Assembly: GCA_003168215.1 (NCBI GenBank)
Contig: PMSW01000101.1
Coordinates: 7,426 to 56,814 of the forward strand
DNA length: 49,389 nucleotides
Direction: 5' to 3'
Source of the DNA: Actinomycetota bacterium
GTDB lineage: Bacteria; Actinomycetota; Actinomycetes; Streptosporangiales; Streptosporangiaceae
Position numbers and translations under genes: made by a program. Positions 28,035-37,505 of this stretch are shown here, in pieces. Under the pieces are notes generated by a model that made no database searches, had not been told where the DNA came from, and was given only the letters and a program-made list of their open reading frames with translations. The number at the start of each line of letters is the position of its first letter. The first letter of the stretch is position 1.

Positions 28035-28346
28035 CTAAAGACTGCCCCGGCGATCCGAGCCTGCCGGATGCGGTCGAAGTCGCTGTCCCACCAGCGGACT
28101 CGCCAGCTTGCCTTCCAGGCGGCTCTTTAGCTCCGATAGCGCAGCGCCCCGACCGTGCACTGCCATTGCCTCGTCACTCGCCCACTTCTCTATCATGACA
28201 AGGCAGTCATCATTCTCGTGCAGCGCGTATAGTTCGCATCCTGGTTCGTCCTTATGAACTCTGATAATGGTCTGCTCGAAGATTTCGACCACCTCGTCGC
28301 GGCATTCGGGAAGCGGAAATACAGTTGCTACTACGACGAGGCTCAT
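28035..28346 (-). CDS. Antibiotic biosynthesis monooxygenase (ABM) domain protein
   Basis: MSLVVVATVFPLPECRDEVVEIFEQTIIRVHKDEPGCELYALHENDDCLVMIEKWASDEAMAVH; start at 28346 rather than the full ORF. Confidence 0.85.
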   Translation of the reverse strand: MSLVVVATVFPLPECRDEVVEIFEQTIIRVHKDEPGCELYALHENDDCLVMIEKWASDEAMAVHGRGAALSELKSRLEGKLASPLVGQRLRPHPAGSDRRGSL

Positions 28347-28401
28347 GGGCCACTTTCCTCCTAGGTCACGATGACTCGTGGTTCCCCGCAGCTGGCGCGC
28401 G

Positions 28402-29643
28402 CTACTCGCTGTGGCCGTCGCCGTTCGACCGGACCAGCAGCTCCCGGAACCCGCGCAGTTCGAAGGTCCGCTGGCGGACCGGCTCCTTGGCCCGATCAAT
28501 CTTCGGGAAGCGCTCCGCGAGCTTGCGAAAGGCCACGGCCGCCTCGGCCCTGGCCAGGTTGGCGCCGATGCAGTGATGGATGCCGGCTCCGAAGTTCGTT
28601 GGTGAGTTCGGCGACCTGTCGATGACAAACTCAGTCGGGTTGGGGAACTGAGCAGGATCGCGGTTCGCCGGCGGGAACAGGTTGATCACCACGTCGCCCT
28701 TGGCGATCTTGCGGCCCCGCAGCGCGGTGTCAGCGATCGCGATCCGCCCCGCGAAGTGGACAGGTCCATCAAGGCGGAGACACTCCTCAGCGGCTGACCG
28801 CGCAAGCTCCGGACGCTCCTTCAGCGCACGAATGCGGGCGGTGTCGTCCAGAAGCAGATTCACGCCGTTGCCGATAAGGTTGACAGTGGTCACATGACCG
28901 GCCTCGATCATGAGGTGGACGGTAGCCATCAACTCCTGCGGGGAGTACCGGCCCTCCTGCTCCTCATGAATGAGGGCGCTCATCAGGTCACCCGATGGCG
29001 GCTGCGAGCGCCTTTGCTCAACGACTCGGTGCACGAACGGGTCGATTCGGTGGCCCATCTGCGCATAGTGATCAATCGTCTCCTGCGATGCCCGCGGGTC
29101 AATGGCCAGCAACGCGGTATCGGCTCGGACCATGGACATGAGTTCCTGCTCGTCCTCCGGGCTGATGCCCAGCAGGGCCGTGATGACAAGCACCGGGAGC
29201 GGGTATGCATAGTTCGCAATGACGTCCCACTCGTCTTGGCCGCTGACCGCGTCGAGAAGACGGTCAGCTATTCTCTCGATCTCGGCCTCGAACTTCTTCA
29301 TGTGCCGGGGCGAGAAGCTCGGGTTCGCGGGCGTGCGCAGCCGGGTGTGACGTGGCGGCTCAGTGGTCAGCATCGTCGTTGCGGCGAATTCCCTGTGCTG
29401 ATCAGTCTTCGTGCGCTCCATGTGGGGGCGCTCGGCCTGAAACGGTGCGGCAGCGAAATGTGCACGGTCTCTCAGCACTTTTGTGACGTCCGCGTACGAG
29501 CTGATGAACCAGAGCTGGCGACGCTGATTCCAGTGCACGGGATCGCAGTCACGCATCATGTCGTAGATGCTGATCGGATCGGCGAAGTTCTCGTCGATCC
29601 ACGGATCGAAGTCTGGACTAAGCGCAGTCACTGGGGCTATCAT
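28402..29643 (-). CDS. Cytochrome P450
   Basis: Heme loop FGAGIHHCIGANLARAE; ExxR in EECLRL; I-helix IEAGHVTTVNLIGNG. Confidence 0.95.
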   Translation of the reverse strand: MIAPVTALSPDFDPWIDENFADPISIYDMMRDCDPVHWNQRRQLWFISSYADVTKVLRDRAHFAAAPFQAERPHMERTKTDQHREFAATTMLTTEPPRHTRLRTPANPSFSPRHMKKFEAEIERIADRLLDAVSGQDEWDVIANYAYPLPVLVITALLGISPEDEQELMSMVRADTALLAIDPRASQETIDHYAQMGHRIDPFVHRVVEQRRSQPPSGDLMSALIHEEQEGRYSPQELMATVHLMIEAGHVTTVNLIGNGVNLLLDDTARIRALKERPELARSAAEECLRLDGPVHFAGRIAIADTALRGRKIAKGDVVINLFPPANRDPAQFPNPTEFVIDRSPNSPTNFGAGIHHCIGANLARAEAAVAFRKLAERFPKIDRAKEPVRQRTFELRGFRELLVRSNGDGHSE

Positions 29644-29856
29644 TCAGATTCCGACCTTTCAGGCTTGGCTGTGGTGGATACAACGGAATCGGTACCGGCG
29701 CGATTCACGGATTGACCGGCATGCCGCGTTCTTGACATGCCGTCACTCGTCTGCCGGCTGGCTCGCCCTGAGCCGGAAGAGCTCATAACGTCTGGCACCA
29801 ATGTTCGCTGCGTTTAATAAGCCTGAAATAGACGGTAGCAGTAGGCTTAGCACGTC

Positions 29857-29874
29857 GTCAACACCTGTGCTGAC
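29857..29874. promoter_or_regulatory. Operator-like palindrome, site C (one mismatch)
   Basis: GTCAAC-ACCTGT-GCTGAC between divergent P450 and SDR genes. Confidence 0.7.
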
Positions 29875-30025
29875 TGGCTCGCGCCGGGCCTTTGACCAGT
29901 GCGTCAGCCGGGCCGCACACGGGGTGGCGCTGCTTGCTAGCCCCGCTCGACGGCGAGCTCGTCTCGCGTCGGCGGGCACTCATGACGGCGCGGGCGAGCG
30001 CCAGGAGATTAGGAGGGGCCCCGAA

Positions 30026-30874
30026 TTGCGTGACCGCGAACTCACCGAAGATAAGGTTCCGGGGACTGCGGTCCCTGCTTTGCCCGCCACAAACCAGGCC
30101 GGGTCACAAACGTCGCCGGGATCGCCTAATTTCCGGCTGGACGGGCGCCGGGCTGTCGTGACCGGGGCCAGCAAGAACATCGGGGCGGCGATAGCCGCTG
30201 CGTTCGCCGGGGCCGGCGCCGATGTGCTACTGGTAGCCCGCAGTCACGATGAACTCGAAAGAACGGCGGATGAGCTGCGGGCCGGCACCGGCCGACGCAT
30301 TCTTTCCGTACAGGCGGATGTCGGCGCGGCGGACGCGACCGAGGTCATCGGGTCGGCCGCCGAGCTGCTCGGCGGGCCGGTGGATGTCCTCGTGAACAAT
30401 GCTTTTGCCACCGGCTCGACCTTTGGAACGTCCGTCTTCGACGTCGATGACGCGGCCTGGTCGGAGGTTCTCAACGTCAACCTCATGGGGCCGTTCCGCC
30501 TGGCCAGGGCATTCGGGAAGAAAATGCTCCAGGGCGGCGGCGGGTCAATCATCAATGTTGTCTCCGGGTCGGGTTTCCAGCCAACGCCCACCCTCGCCCC
30601 CTACGGGGCCAGCAAGGCTGCGCTGTGGATGCTTACCCGGTACCTGGCCGCCGAGGGCGCGCCGACGGTGCGGGCCAACGCCATCTGCCCCGGCCTCATC
30701 GAGCGCGCCGGCCAGGAAATGACGGGCGGCCAGCGGGCGCTGCTCAGTCAGGTGCCGATGGGGCGGCTAGGCCAGCCGGATGAGGTCGCCGGCGCCGCTG
30801 TCTACCTGGCGTCCGATGCGTCCTCCTACACCACGGGCGAGGTGATCTTCGTCAACGGGGGCCGGCCATGGTGA
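30026..30874 (+). CDS. SDR family oxidoreductase
   Basis: AVVTGASKNIGAAIAAAF; YGASKAAL; probable TTG start at 30026 with AGGAGG about 9 nt upstream. Confidence 0.85.
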   Translation: MRDRELTEDKVPGTAVPALPATNQAGSQTSPGSPNFRLDGRRAVVTGASKNIGAAIAAAFAGAGADVLLVARSHDELERTADELRAGTGRRILSVQADVGAADATEVIGSAAELLGGPVDVLVNNAFATGSTFGTSVFDVDDAAWSEVLNVNLMGPFRLARAFGKKMLQGGGGSIINVVSGSGFQPTPTLAPYGASKAALWMLTRYLAAEGAPTVRANAICPGLIERAGQEMTGGQRALLSQVPMGRLGQPDEVAGAAVYLASDASSYTTGEVIFVNGGRPW

Positions 30875-30877
30875 GCG

Positions 30878-31684
30878 TCAGCCTTGGCCCGGCGAGTCCG
30901 CCGGGCGGTCCTTCCGCGTCGTGAAGCTGGCCAGCCCGTTGAGGGCGTCGTCGTGACCGCTGAAGTACTCCTGGGTAATGAGGCGCTCGAGGTCCAGCGC
31001 TTCCCGCAGCGGAAGCTCCAGTCCGCGTCGGACGGAGGTCTTGAGCAGGCCGAGCGCAGCGCGGCTCTTTGTTCGCAGCGACGCCACGAACTCCTCGATG
31101 AGACCGTCGAAGTCGGCTGCCGGACACGTCTTCAGGGCAAGGCCGATCCGGGCGGCCTCCGCTCCGTCAATGCGACGCCCGGTGAGGAGCAGCTCAAGTG
31201 CTCGCTGCGCACCGATGCGGCGCGGCAGCCGCTGGCTGCTTCCGGCGCCGGGCATCAGATCGTAGTTGGCGTGCTGGTCAGCGATCTGGCACTCATCGGT
31301 GCAGAGGATGAAGTCGCACGCGAGCGCAAGCTCGAGGCCGCCGGCCAGGGCAAAACCGTCCACCGCCGCCACGGTTGGCACCGGCGCATTCTCGATCTTC
31401 AGGAACGTGTCGCGGATCGTGGCCGTGAACCGGAGGTTCTTAGCGGCGTCGGCCATTATCCCGTGGTCGCGGAAGTACGTCAGGTCGACGCCCGCCGAGA
31501 AGGCGCGGCCGCCGGCTCCACGGATGACGACAACCCGGACCTCGGGGTCCTCGCTGGCCAGCTCGATGGCAGTGGCTAGTCCGGTCAGAACTTGAGGGCT
31601 GAGCGCGTTGAGCTTCTCCGGGCGGTTCAGCGTCACATACGCCACGGCCGCTCTCATCTCATACCGGACCACGCTGTCAGTCAT
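30878..31684 (-). CDS. Enoyl-CoA hydratase/isomerase family protein
   Basis: VTLNRPEKLNALSPQ; VAAVDGFALAGGLELALACDFIL. Confidence 0.92.
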   Translation of the reverse strand: MTDSVVRYEMRAAVAYVTLNRPEKLNALSPQVLTGLATAIELASEDPEVRVVVIRGAGGRAFSAGVDLTYFRDHGIMADAAKNLRFTATIRDTFLKIENAPVPTVAAVDGFALAGGLELALACDFILCTDECQIADQHANYDLMPGAGSSQRLPRRIGAQRALELLLTGRRIDGAEAARIGLALKTCPAADFDGLIEEFVASLRTKSRAALGLLKTSVRRGLELPLREALDLERLITQEYFSGHDDALNGLASFTTRKDRPADSPGQG

Positions 31685-32673
31685 GACGGCACGCTCCAAG
31701 CGTCGGGCCGGGCCGCCTCACCGGGCGACGGATCGAGTCCGATCACCCGCGGCTCGGGAATTCCCGCGATGTCCAGGTCGCATGCGAATATACCTCCGGC
31801 CAGCGGTGCGGCTGCGCTCTCCTGCTCAGTGAGAAACCGGCGCGCAGTGGTCAGGAATAGCGTCCGCAGGTTCGCGCCGCCGAAGCTCACCATCGTTGGC
31901 TGCGGCACTGGTGACGGAAGCTCACGGTCGAGCGCGCCGTCGGCTGATAGCCGCACGATCCGGTCTCCGTTGAACAGCGCCGTCCAGTACCCGCCTTCGG
32001 CGTCAACGGCAGCCCCGTCGGGGAAGCTTCCTGGCTCGAGCGTCGCGAACACGCGGCGGCTGGCGACTGCCCCGGTGGCCGGGTCGTAGTCGAACACGAG
32101 GATCTGATCGTTCGGAGAATCCGCCAGGTACAGCAGATCACCGGCCGGGCTGAACGCGATCCCGTTCGCGATCGTCACGCCGCGGATCTCTTCATGCAGG
32201 CCGGTCTCGTCCAATCGCCAGTAGGACGCCGTCCCCGCCGGGCGGGCCGAGCGGGGCTTGCGGTTAGTTCCGAACCAGAGCCGCCCAGCCGGATCGCATC
32301 TCCCGTCGTTAAACCGGTAGTGCTCCTGATCGTAGGGCGCGGCCCGGACCAGCATGATGGCCCCGCTGGCCAGGTCGAGACCATAGATCCCGCTCGCGGT
32401 CGCTATCACGCAGCTGCTATCGCCCCGGCGCAGGCCATAGGCGCCGGGCATGTCCGGCAGCTGCCAGGTCCGGCGCGAACCCGACGCCAGCTCGAGTTCA
32501 TTAATCGTCGGGCCGTACAGGTCCAGCCAGTACAGACAACCGGTACCGGACGCCCAGATCGGCATCTCGCCCACACCGCAGGCTGCATCGACAATGCATC
32601 GCCAGCTGGTTCCTCGGCTGCTGCCATGATTGCCGCGCTCTCCCCCGGTCACGCGAGTGCTATCGCCGTCCAC
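31681..32673 (-). CDS. SMP-30/gluconolactonase/LRE family protein
   Basis: GVGEMPIWASGTGCLYWLDL; NDGRCDPAGRLWFGTN; ANGIAFSPAGDLLYLADSPNDQI. Confidence 0.92.
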   Translation of the reverse strand: MDGDSTRVTGGERGNHGSSRGTSWRCIVDAACGVGEMPIWASGTGCLYWLDLYGPTINELELASGSRRTWQLPDMPGAYGLRRGDSSCVIATASGIYGLDLASGAIMLVRAAPYDQEHYRFNDGRCDPAGRLWFGTNRKPRSARPAGTASYWRLDETGLHEEIRGVTIANGIAFSPAGDLLYLADSPNDQILVFDYDPATGAVASRRVFATLEPGSFPDGAAVDAEGGYWTALFNGDRIVRLSADGALDRELPSPVPQPTMVSFGGANLRTLFLTTARRFLTEQESAAAPLAGGIFACDLDIAGIPEPRVIGLDPSPGEAARPDAWSVPS

Positions 32674-33083
32674 TAGCCGGCCCCTCCGGCCAGCTGGAAG
32701 CCGTACCCCAGGCGCTCGCCGATCAGCATCGCTACTGTCTCCACCCGCTGGCCGAGCGGGACGTCGTCCAGGGCTGCGGTCACCACGCCTAGAACGGCGA
32801 CCCCCTCCGGGAACGCGGCCAGCGCGACCGTGTAGGGCACCGGGACCAGAGCGCCCGGCGGCGGGTGCAGAACGGCCGTGACCCCGATGACCGTTGCCTG
32901 CGCTGACAGCGCCGAGGGCTCAGCGCGGCCATCACATCCTGGGCAATAGGCCAGAGCCGGGAATTCCCAGCGCGCGCACGCCGGGCAGTGCGACGCGCGC
33001 AGACCGACGACCTTCCCCGGCACCAGCGGCCCGTCTTCGGCGAGCAGGCCCTCGCCGAGCCGGTCCCGTTCGGCCGCGGTCAT
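32673..33083 (-). CDS. Zn-ribbon/OB-fold (DUF35) protein
   Basis: SHCPACARWEFPALAYCPGCDG Cys4 rubredoxin-like knuckle, OB-fold-like C-terminal part. Confidence 0.88.
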   Translation of the reverse strand: MTAAERDRLGEGLLAEDGPLVPGKVVGLRASHCPACARWEFPALAYCPGCDGRAEPSALSAQATVIGVTAVLHPPPGALVPVPYTVALAAFPEGVAVLGVVTAALDDVPLGQRVETVAMLIGERLGYGFQLAGGAG

Positions 33084-34216
33084 CGCGACGCCACCAGCAC
33101 TGCGGCGTTATGGCCGGCGCCCATCACATGGCAGATCCCGGTCCTGGCCCCCGTGACCTGCCGGGCACCGGCCCGGCCTCGAAGCTGCTGGACGATTTCG
33201 TGAACCTGGCCAAGGCCGGAGGCGCCGAGCGGTTCCCCCTTTGACAGCAAGCCGCCGGACGGATTGACAGGTACCCGCCCGCCCAGCGCGGTCTCGCCGC
33301 TGCGCAGCAGCGCGGTCTCACTGCCAGGCTCGCACAGGCCGAGGTCGCGATAGGCCCACAATTCCGATGCCGCGTCGGTGTCCTGGCACTCGATCACATC
33401 GATGTCAGCGGGGCCGATTCCCGCCTGCTCGTAGGCCGAGGCGGCCGCCCGCGCGGTCAGGCTTGTCCGCCGGCCGGCCTGCCGCGATGCCGCGGGCACG
33501 AACCAGTCGTCGGCGGTGCGTGACACCATCGCGACGGAATTGAGCCGGACCGGGCGCGAGATCCCCAGCTCGCGCGCGTAGGACGCGCTGACCAGCACGG
33601 CGGCTGCCGCCCCCTCATTGGGCGCGCAGAGCATCAGCAGGGTAAGCGGCGGACAGACCATCCTGCTGCCGAGCACGTCCTCCTGCGTAACCTCGCGCCG
33701 GTACATCGCGTTCGGATTCGCTACCGCATGGCGGTGATTCTTGACGCTCACCTCGGCCAGGTCAGCGGCCTTCGCGTCGGTGGTCTCGAGCAACTCCTGG
33801 GCCATCAGGGCGAAGTACACCGGGTTGACACCTAGACCGGACTCGATCTGCCATTGCTCGAATCCCGAGGCCGCGATGAATCCGCGCGGGGCCTTCTCGA
33901 CTCCGAGGCACAGGATGGCTCTCGCGGCCCCGCTGTTAATGAGCTGGCTGGCCAGCAGGAGCGTGGATGCGGACGATGCGCAGGCGGCCTCGACGTTGAT
34001 GATCGGGATGCCGGGACGACCTATCAGTTCCATGGTGTTCTGGCCCTTGGCCATCTCACCCCCGACGTTCCCGACGAGGATGCTGTCAAGGTCAGCGAGC
34101 CCGATACCGGCGTCGGCCAGTGCATCTCGGGCCGCCACTGCACCGAGCTGCCGGTAGGACAGATCGAACCTGCCGAACGGGTGAATTCCGACACCGGCGA
34201 TCACTACGTTGTCCAC
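33080..34216 (-). CDS. Thiolase-like / lipid-transfer (SCPx/Ltp-type) protein
   Basis: VVIAGVGIHPFGRF; NVEAACASSASTLLLASQLI; SKGEPLGASGLGQVHE; adjacent to DUF35. Confidence 0.85.
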   Translation of the reverse strand: MDNVVIAGVGIHPFGRFDLSYRQLGAVAARDALADAGIGLADLDSILVGNVGGEMAKGQNTMELIGRPGIPIINVEAACASSASTLLLASQLINSGAARAILCLGVEKAPRGFIAASGFEQWQIESGLGVNPVYFALMAQELLETTDAKAADLAEVSVKNHRHAVANPNAMYRREVTQEDVLGSRMVCPPLTLLMLCAPNEGAAAAVLVSASYARELGISRPVRLNSVAMVSRTADDWFVPAASRQAGRRTSLTARAAASAYEQAGIGPADIDVIECQDTDAASELWAYRDLGLCEPGSETALLRSGETALGGRVPVNPSGGLLSKGEPLGASGLGQVHEIVQQLRGRAGARQVTGARTGICHVMGAGHNAAVLVASR

Positions 34217-34247
34217 GGCAGTTCATGTTCCTTCCCGGCGCCCGGTA

Positions 34248-35441
34248 TCACCGGGGCAGCCCGAGCACGCGTTCGGCAATGATGTTCCGCTGGATCTCGA
34301 CCGTGCCGCCGTAGATCGTCTCGGCCCGGCTGTTGAGAAAGATGCGCTGCTGCTCTCCGGCGAGGTCAGAGGGGTCGTGCCAGACCAGCCCGTCGCGCCC
34401 CATGACATCCATGACGAGTTCGCCGAGGTCACGGTGCCAGGTGGCCCAGAAGAGTTTCGTCAGTGACGACTCCGGGCCCGGGTGGCGCCCGGAGAGAACC
34501 GCGCCGAGCAGACGGTCGGAATGCAGCTGAAGCACGCGGAAGTCCTCCCAGGCTTTGATGATCCGCGCTCGCAGAACCGGGTCCTGGTCGGCGCCGACCT
34601 GCCGGGCGTACTCGACGAGCTGGCGAACCTGCCGGCGGAATGATGCCAGGAACGGCAGCACTGTCGACCCGCCCCGCTCGTTGCCGAGCGTCGCCATCAC
34701 GACCTTCCACCCGCCGTTGACTTCGCCAACGACGAGTTCCCTGGCCGTACGCGCGTCGGTAAAGAAGACCTCGCAGAACTCGCGGCCTCCGGCGATGTTG
34801 GTGATGGGGCGTACCTCGACGCCGTCCTGGTGGCGAGGGACAAGCAGCATTGAAATGCCTCTGTGCCGGGGCGCCGCCGGATCCGTGCGGCACAAGACAT
34901 AGAGCCAGTCGGCGTGATCGCCGAATGTCATCCAGATCTTCTCACCGTTGATGACCCAGGCATCGCCGTCCGCCTCGGCCCTGGTGGCAAGGCCGGCCAG
35001 GTCAGAGCCAGCGCCGGGCTCGCTGAAGCCCTGTCCCCAGAACTCCTCGGCCGCCGTGATGGCCGGCAGGAACCTGGCCCGCTGTGCGTCACTGCCGAAC
35101 TGCAGCAGCGTTGGCCCGAGCAGGTCACGCCCCTGCGATCCAACCCAGTACGGAGCTTCGGCCCGGGCGTGCTCAATATGGAAGAGCAGTTCCTGCTGGA
35201 CGGTACCGCCACGCCCGCCGTACTCGAGTGGCCAGGAGATATTGAGCCAGCGGTGCCGGGCCAGCAGGCGTTCCCATTCCAGCCGGAGCTCCCAGTAAGA
35301 GTCGTCAGCAATGCCGCCGACACCCTTGTGCTTAGCGAAGTCGCCGACCAGGTGATCGGCGAGCCAGCCTCGGAGTTCGTCGACGAAGCCCGCATCGCCA
35401 GGGTCATGTGTCCGGACGGCGTTCGCATCGAGATCAGGCAC
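34248..35441 (-). CDS. Acyl-CoA dehydrogenase
   Basis: GQGFSEPGAGSDLAGLATRAEADGDAWVINGEKIWMTFG; IYGGTVEIQRNIIAERVLGLPR. Confidence 0.94.
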   Translation of the reverse strand: MPDLDANAVRTHDPGDAGFVDELRGWLADHLVGDFAKHKGVGGIADDSYWELRLEWERLLARHRWLNISWPLEYGGRGGTVQQELLFHIEHARAEAPYWVGSQGRDLLGPTLLQFGSDAQRARFLPAITAAEEFWGQGFSEPGAGSDLAGLATRAEADGDAWVINGEKIWMTFGDHADWLYVLCRTDPAAPRHRGISMLLVPRHQDGVEVRPITNIAGGREFCEVFFTDARTARELVVGEVNGGWKVVMATLGNERGGSTVLPFLASFRRQVRQLVEYARQVGADQDPVLRARIIKAWEDFRVLQLHSDRLLGAVLSGRHPGPESSLTKLFWATWHRDLGELVMDVMGRDGLVWHDPSDLAGEQQRIFLNSRAETIYGGTVEIQRNIIAERVLGLPR

Positions 35442-35443
35442 GC

Positions 35444-36235
35444 TTAGCTCCTCACCGTGCGGAGAGCGAAGCGCGGCTGTTCGTCCGTGCCGCGCACTCG
35501 CGCCGCCTCGTCCGCATCGCTCCCGTCTAGGATCTGGTTACGCCAGAGCCTGGCTGTCTCCACGTCGTACCGTGCGCTGGCGCCGGGCCGGATCATCGCG
35601 GCCATGTAGGCCAGGCTGGCCGGGGCGGCGCTCGCCAGCTGGCCGGCCAGGACCGATGCCGCCGCGTCGGGCCCGGCCGGACCGGGCCCGGTCGCGTGGG
35701 GCCCGGCCGCATCGACGGTAATGTCGGCGAAGCCTGCCACCTCGTCGGCGGGCAGCAGCTCACCGGTCAGCAGCAGCCGACGAGCGGCCGGCACCATGGC
35801 GATGATGTGCCGGAGGCCGCCTGCGTCGTAAGCCACGCCGATGCGGACGGCCGGCAGGCCTATCTTCACGCCGCGGCGGACAACGCGAAGATCGCAGGAG
35901 CAGGCCAGGTCCAGGCCTGCCCCAACTGCGTGACCGTCCACGACGGCGACGCTGGGAATGGTCATCGCGCGCAGCCTCGCGAGCATGGATTGCAAGGCCT
36001 CGTCTCGTACGCCGCGGCCGACCATGCCCAAGTCGTAGCCGCCGCAAAACGACCGCCCGCCTGTGCCGCCGATCAGCACGACGTGCACCGCTGGATCCTT
36101 GTCCGCGTCGGCCAATGCCGACTCGATGGCCCCGCAGATGGCCGGCGTCAGCGAGTTCGACAGCTCCGGGCGGTCGATCCTGATGCGCCTGACGCTGGTC
36201 AGGGGCGTATCGACCAGCGCGGTGTCGTCAGCCAT
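35444..36235 (-). CDS. Enoyl-CoA hydratase/isomerase family protein
   Basis: RIRIDRPELSNSLTP; VAVVDGHAVGAGLDLACSCDLRV. Confidence 0.9.
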   Translation of the reverse strand: MADDTALVDTPLTSVRRIRIDRPELSNSLTPAICGAIESALADADKDPAVHVVLIGGTGGRSFCGGYDLGMVGRGVRDEALQSMLARLRAMTIPSVAVVDGHAVGAGLDLACSCDLRVVRRGVKIGLPAVRIGVAYDAGGLRHIIAMVPAARRLLLTGELLPADEVAGFADITVDAAGPHATGPGPAGPDAAASVLAGQLASAAPASLAYMAAMIRPGASARYDVETARLWRNQILDGSDADEAARVRGTDEQPRFALRTVRS

Positions 36236-37115
36236 GAGACAGCTCCTCGACGATGCGCCGGACGGCAGCCGATCGCTGACCGGATCGAATGAGCCGGAGC
36301 ACGTCTTCTCGCGCTTTCGGCGCACGCAGGCTGGCGCGGGCCTGCCCGACTAGGTCGTCCAGGACCGATGCCAGGTGCGCGGCGTCACGACCGCGGCCCG
36401 ATGGCGCCCGCGGGGTACGCAGGGCCAAGTCGAGTTCCTTGATCCCCAGTCCGTCGGTGACCGACAGGAGCATGCAGCGGGGCCGGCCGGGACCAGTGGC
36501 AGCTGATTCGAGCACCCGCAGCAGCGAGCTCGCTCCTGGCCGGTCGGCCTTATTGATCACGATGATGTCGGCAATCTCGAGCACGCCTGCCTTCAGGGCC
36601 TGGATCTCATCGCCGGACTCGGGGCTGAGCAGGAGCACGACGACGTCCGCGCACGAGGCGATCGCGATGTCGTTTTGTCCTCCTCCGACCGGTTCCACGA
36701 ACACCTGGTCCCAGCCGAGCGCGAGTGCGGCATTGGCGGCCGCCGGGATGGCTGCCGCGAGACCGCCGGGGTGACCGCGGCTGGCGAAACTGCGGACGAA
36801 CACCAGCGGGTCCTCGCTATGAGCAGCCATGCGCACGCGGTCGCCGAGCAGCGCGCCGCCCGTCAGCGGGCTGGTCGGATCCACGGCGAGGACGGCGACG
36901 CTCTCGCCCCGCGTTCTCGACAGGGCAGCCAGCTCCGAGATCACCGAGCTCTTCCCGACGCCGGGCGGGCCGATGATGCCGACGACGGAGCGGCCGGGCG
37001 GGCGCGGCGCTTGCGGCGTGGGTCCGCCGCGCTCGGCCGCGCTGAGCGCCTCCGCAAGCTGCCGGACGCGCTGCAGATCGGTCACGCTGAACGCGGACGG
37101 CATGCCGGCGCTCAA
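36228..37115 (-). CDS. MeaB/ArgK-type GTPase (acyl-CoA mutase chaperone)
   Basis: VVGIIGPPGVGKSSVISELA; VLAVDPTSPLTGGALLGDRVRM; FVEPVGGGQNDIAIASCAD; INKADRPGA. Confidence 0.92.
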   Translation of the reverse strand: MSAGMPSAFSVTDLQRVRQLAEALSAAERGGPTPQAPRPPGRSVVGIIGPPGVGKSSVISELAALSRTRGESVAVLAVDPTSPLTGGALLGDRVRMAAHSEDPLVFVRSFASRGHPGGLAAAIPAAANAALALGWDQVFVEPVGGGQNDIAIASCADVVVLLLSPESGDEIQALKAGVLEIADIIVINKADRPGASSLLRVLESAATGPGRPRCMLLSVTDGLGIKELDLALRTPRAPSGRGRDAAHLASVLDDLVGQARASLRAPKAREDVLRLIRSGQRSAAVRRIVEELSHG

Positions 37116-37504
37116 GTGGCCCGGCCGGGTACAGCCGCGAACCAGGCGATGATGTCCTGGTACGGCGTCCCGGCCGCGAACACCCGGGCGACGCCCATGT
37201 CCTGCAGGACCGGGATGTCCCTGCGGGGGATGTTGCCGCCAACGAGGATGGGACGGTCGGAGAGCCCGGCGGCCTTAAGCTCGCTGATGACGTCGGCGGT
37301 CAGCTCCAGGTGAGCGCCGGACAGCATGCTCAGGCCCACGACGTCCACGTCCTCCTGGAGCGCGGCCAGGGCTATCCGCGTGGGCGTCTGGTGCAAGCCG
37401 GTGTAGATCACTTCGCAGCCAGCATCGCGAAGCATGGTCGCCAGCACCTTGATGCCCTTGTCGTGTCCGTCTAGGCCTGGCTTTGCCAGCAGGACTCGTG
37501 TCAT
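37112..37504 (-). CDS. B12-binding subunit of acyl-CoA mutase
   Basis: LAKPGLDGHDKGIKVLA (DxHxxG), GLSMLSGAH, LVGGNIP. Confidence 0.93.
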   Translation of the reverse strand: MTRVLLAKPGLDGHDKGIKVLATMLRDAGCEVIYTGLHQTPTRIALAALQEDVDVVGLSMLSGAHLELTADVISELKAAGLSDRPILVGGNIPRRDIPVLQDMGVARVFAAGTPYQDIIAWFAAVPGRAT

Positions 37505-37505
37505 G

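Noticed and set aside
28347-28628. N-terminal part of ORF 28035-28628 as coding
   Set aside because: It is antisense-frame translation of the P450 3' end; the ABM protein starts at 28346.
30026-30874. Using the full ORF 29801-30874 for the SDR
   Set aside because: The longer N-terminus overlaps operator C and the promoter region and has no SDR similarity; TTG at 30026 has a good RBS.
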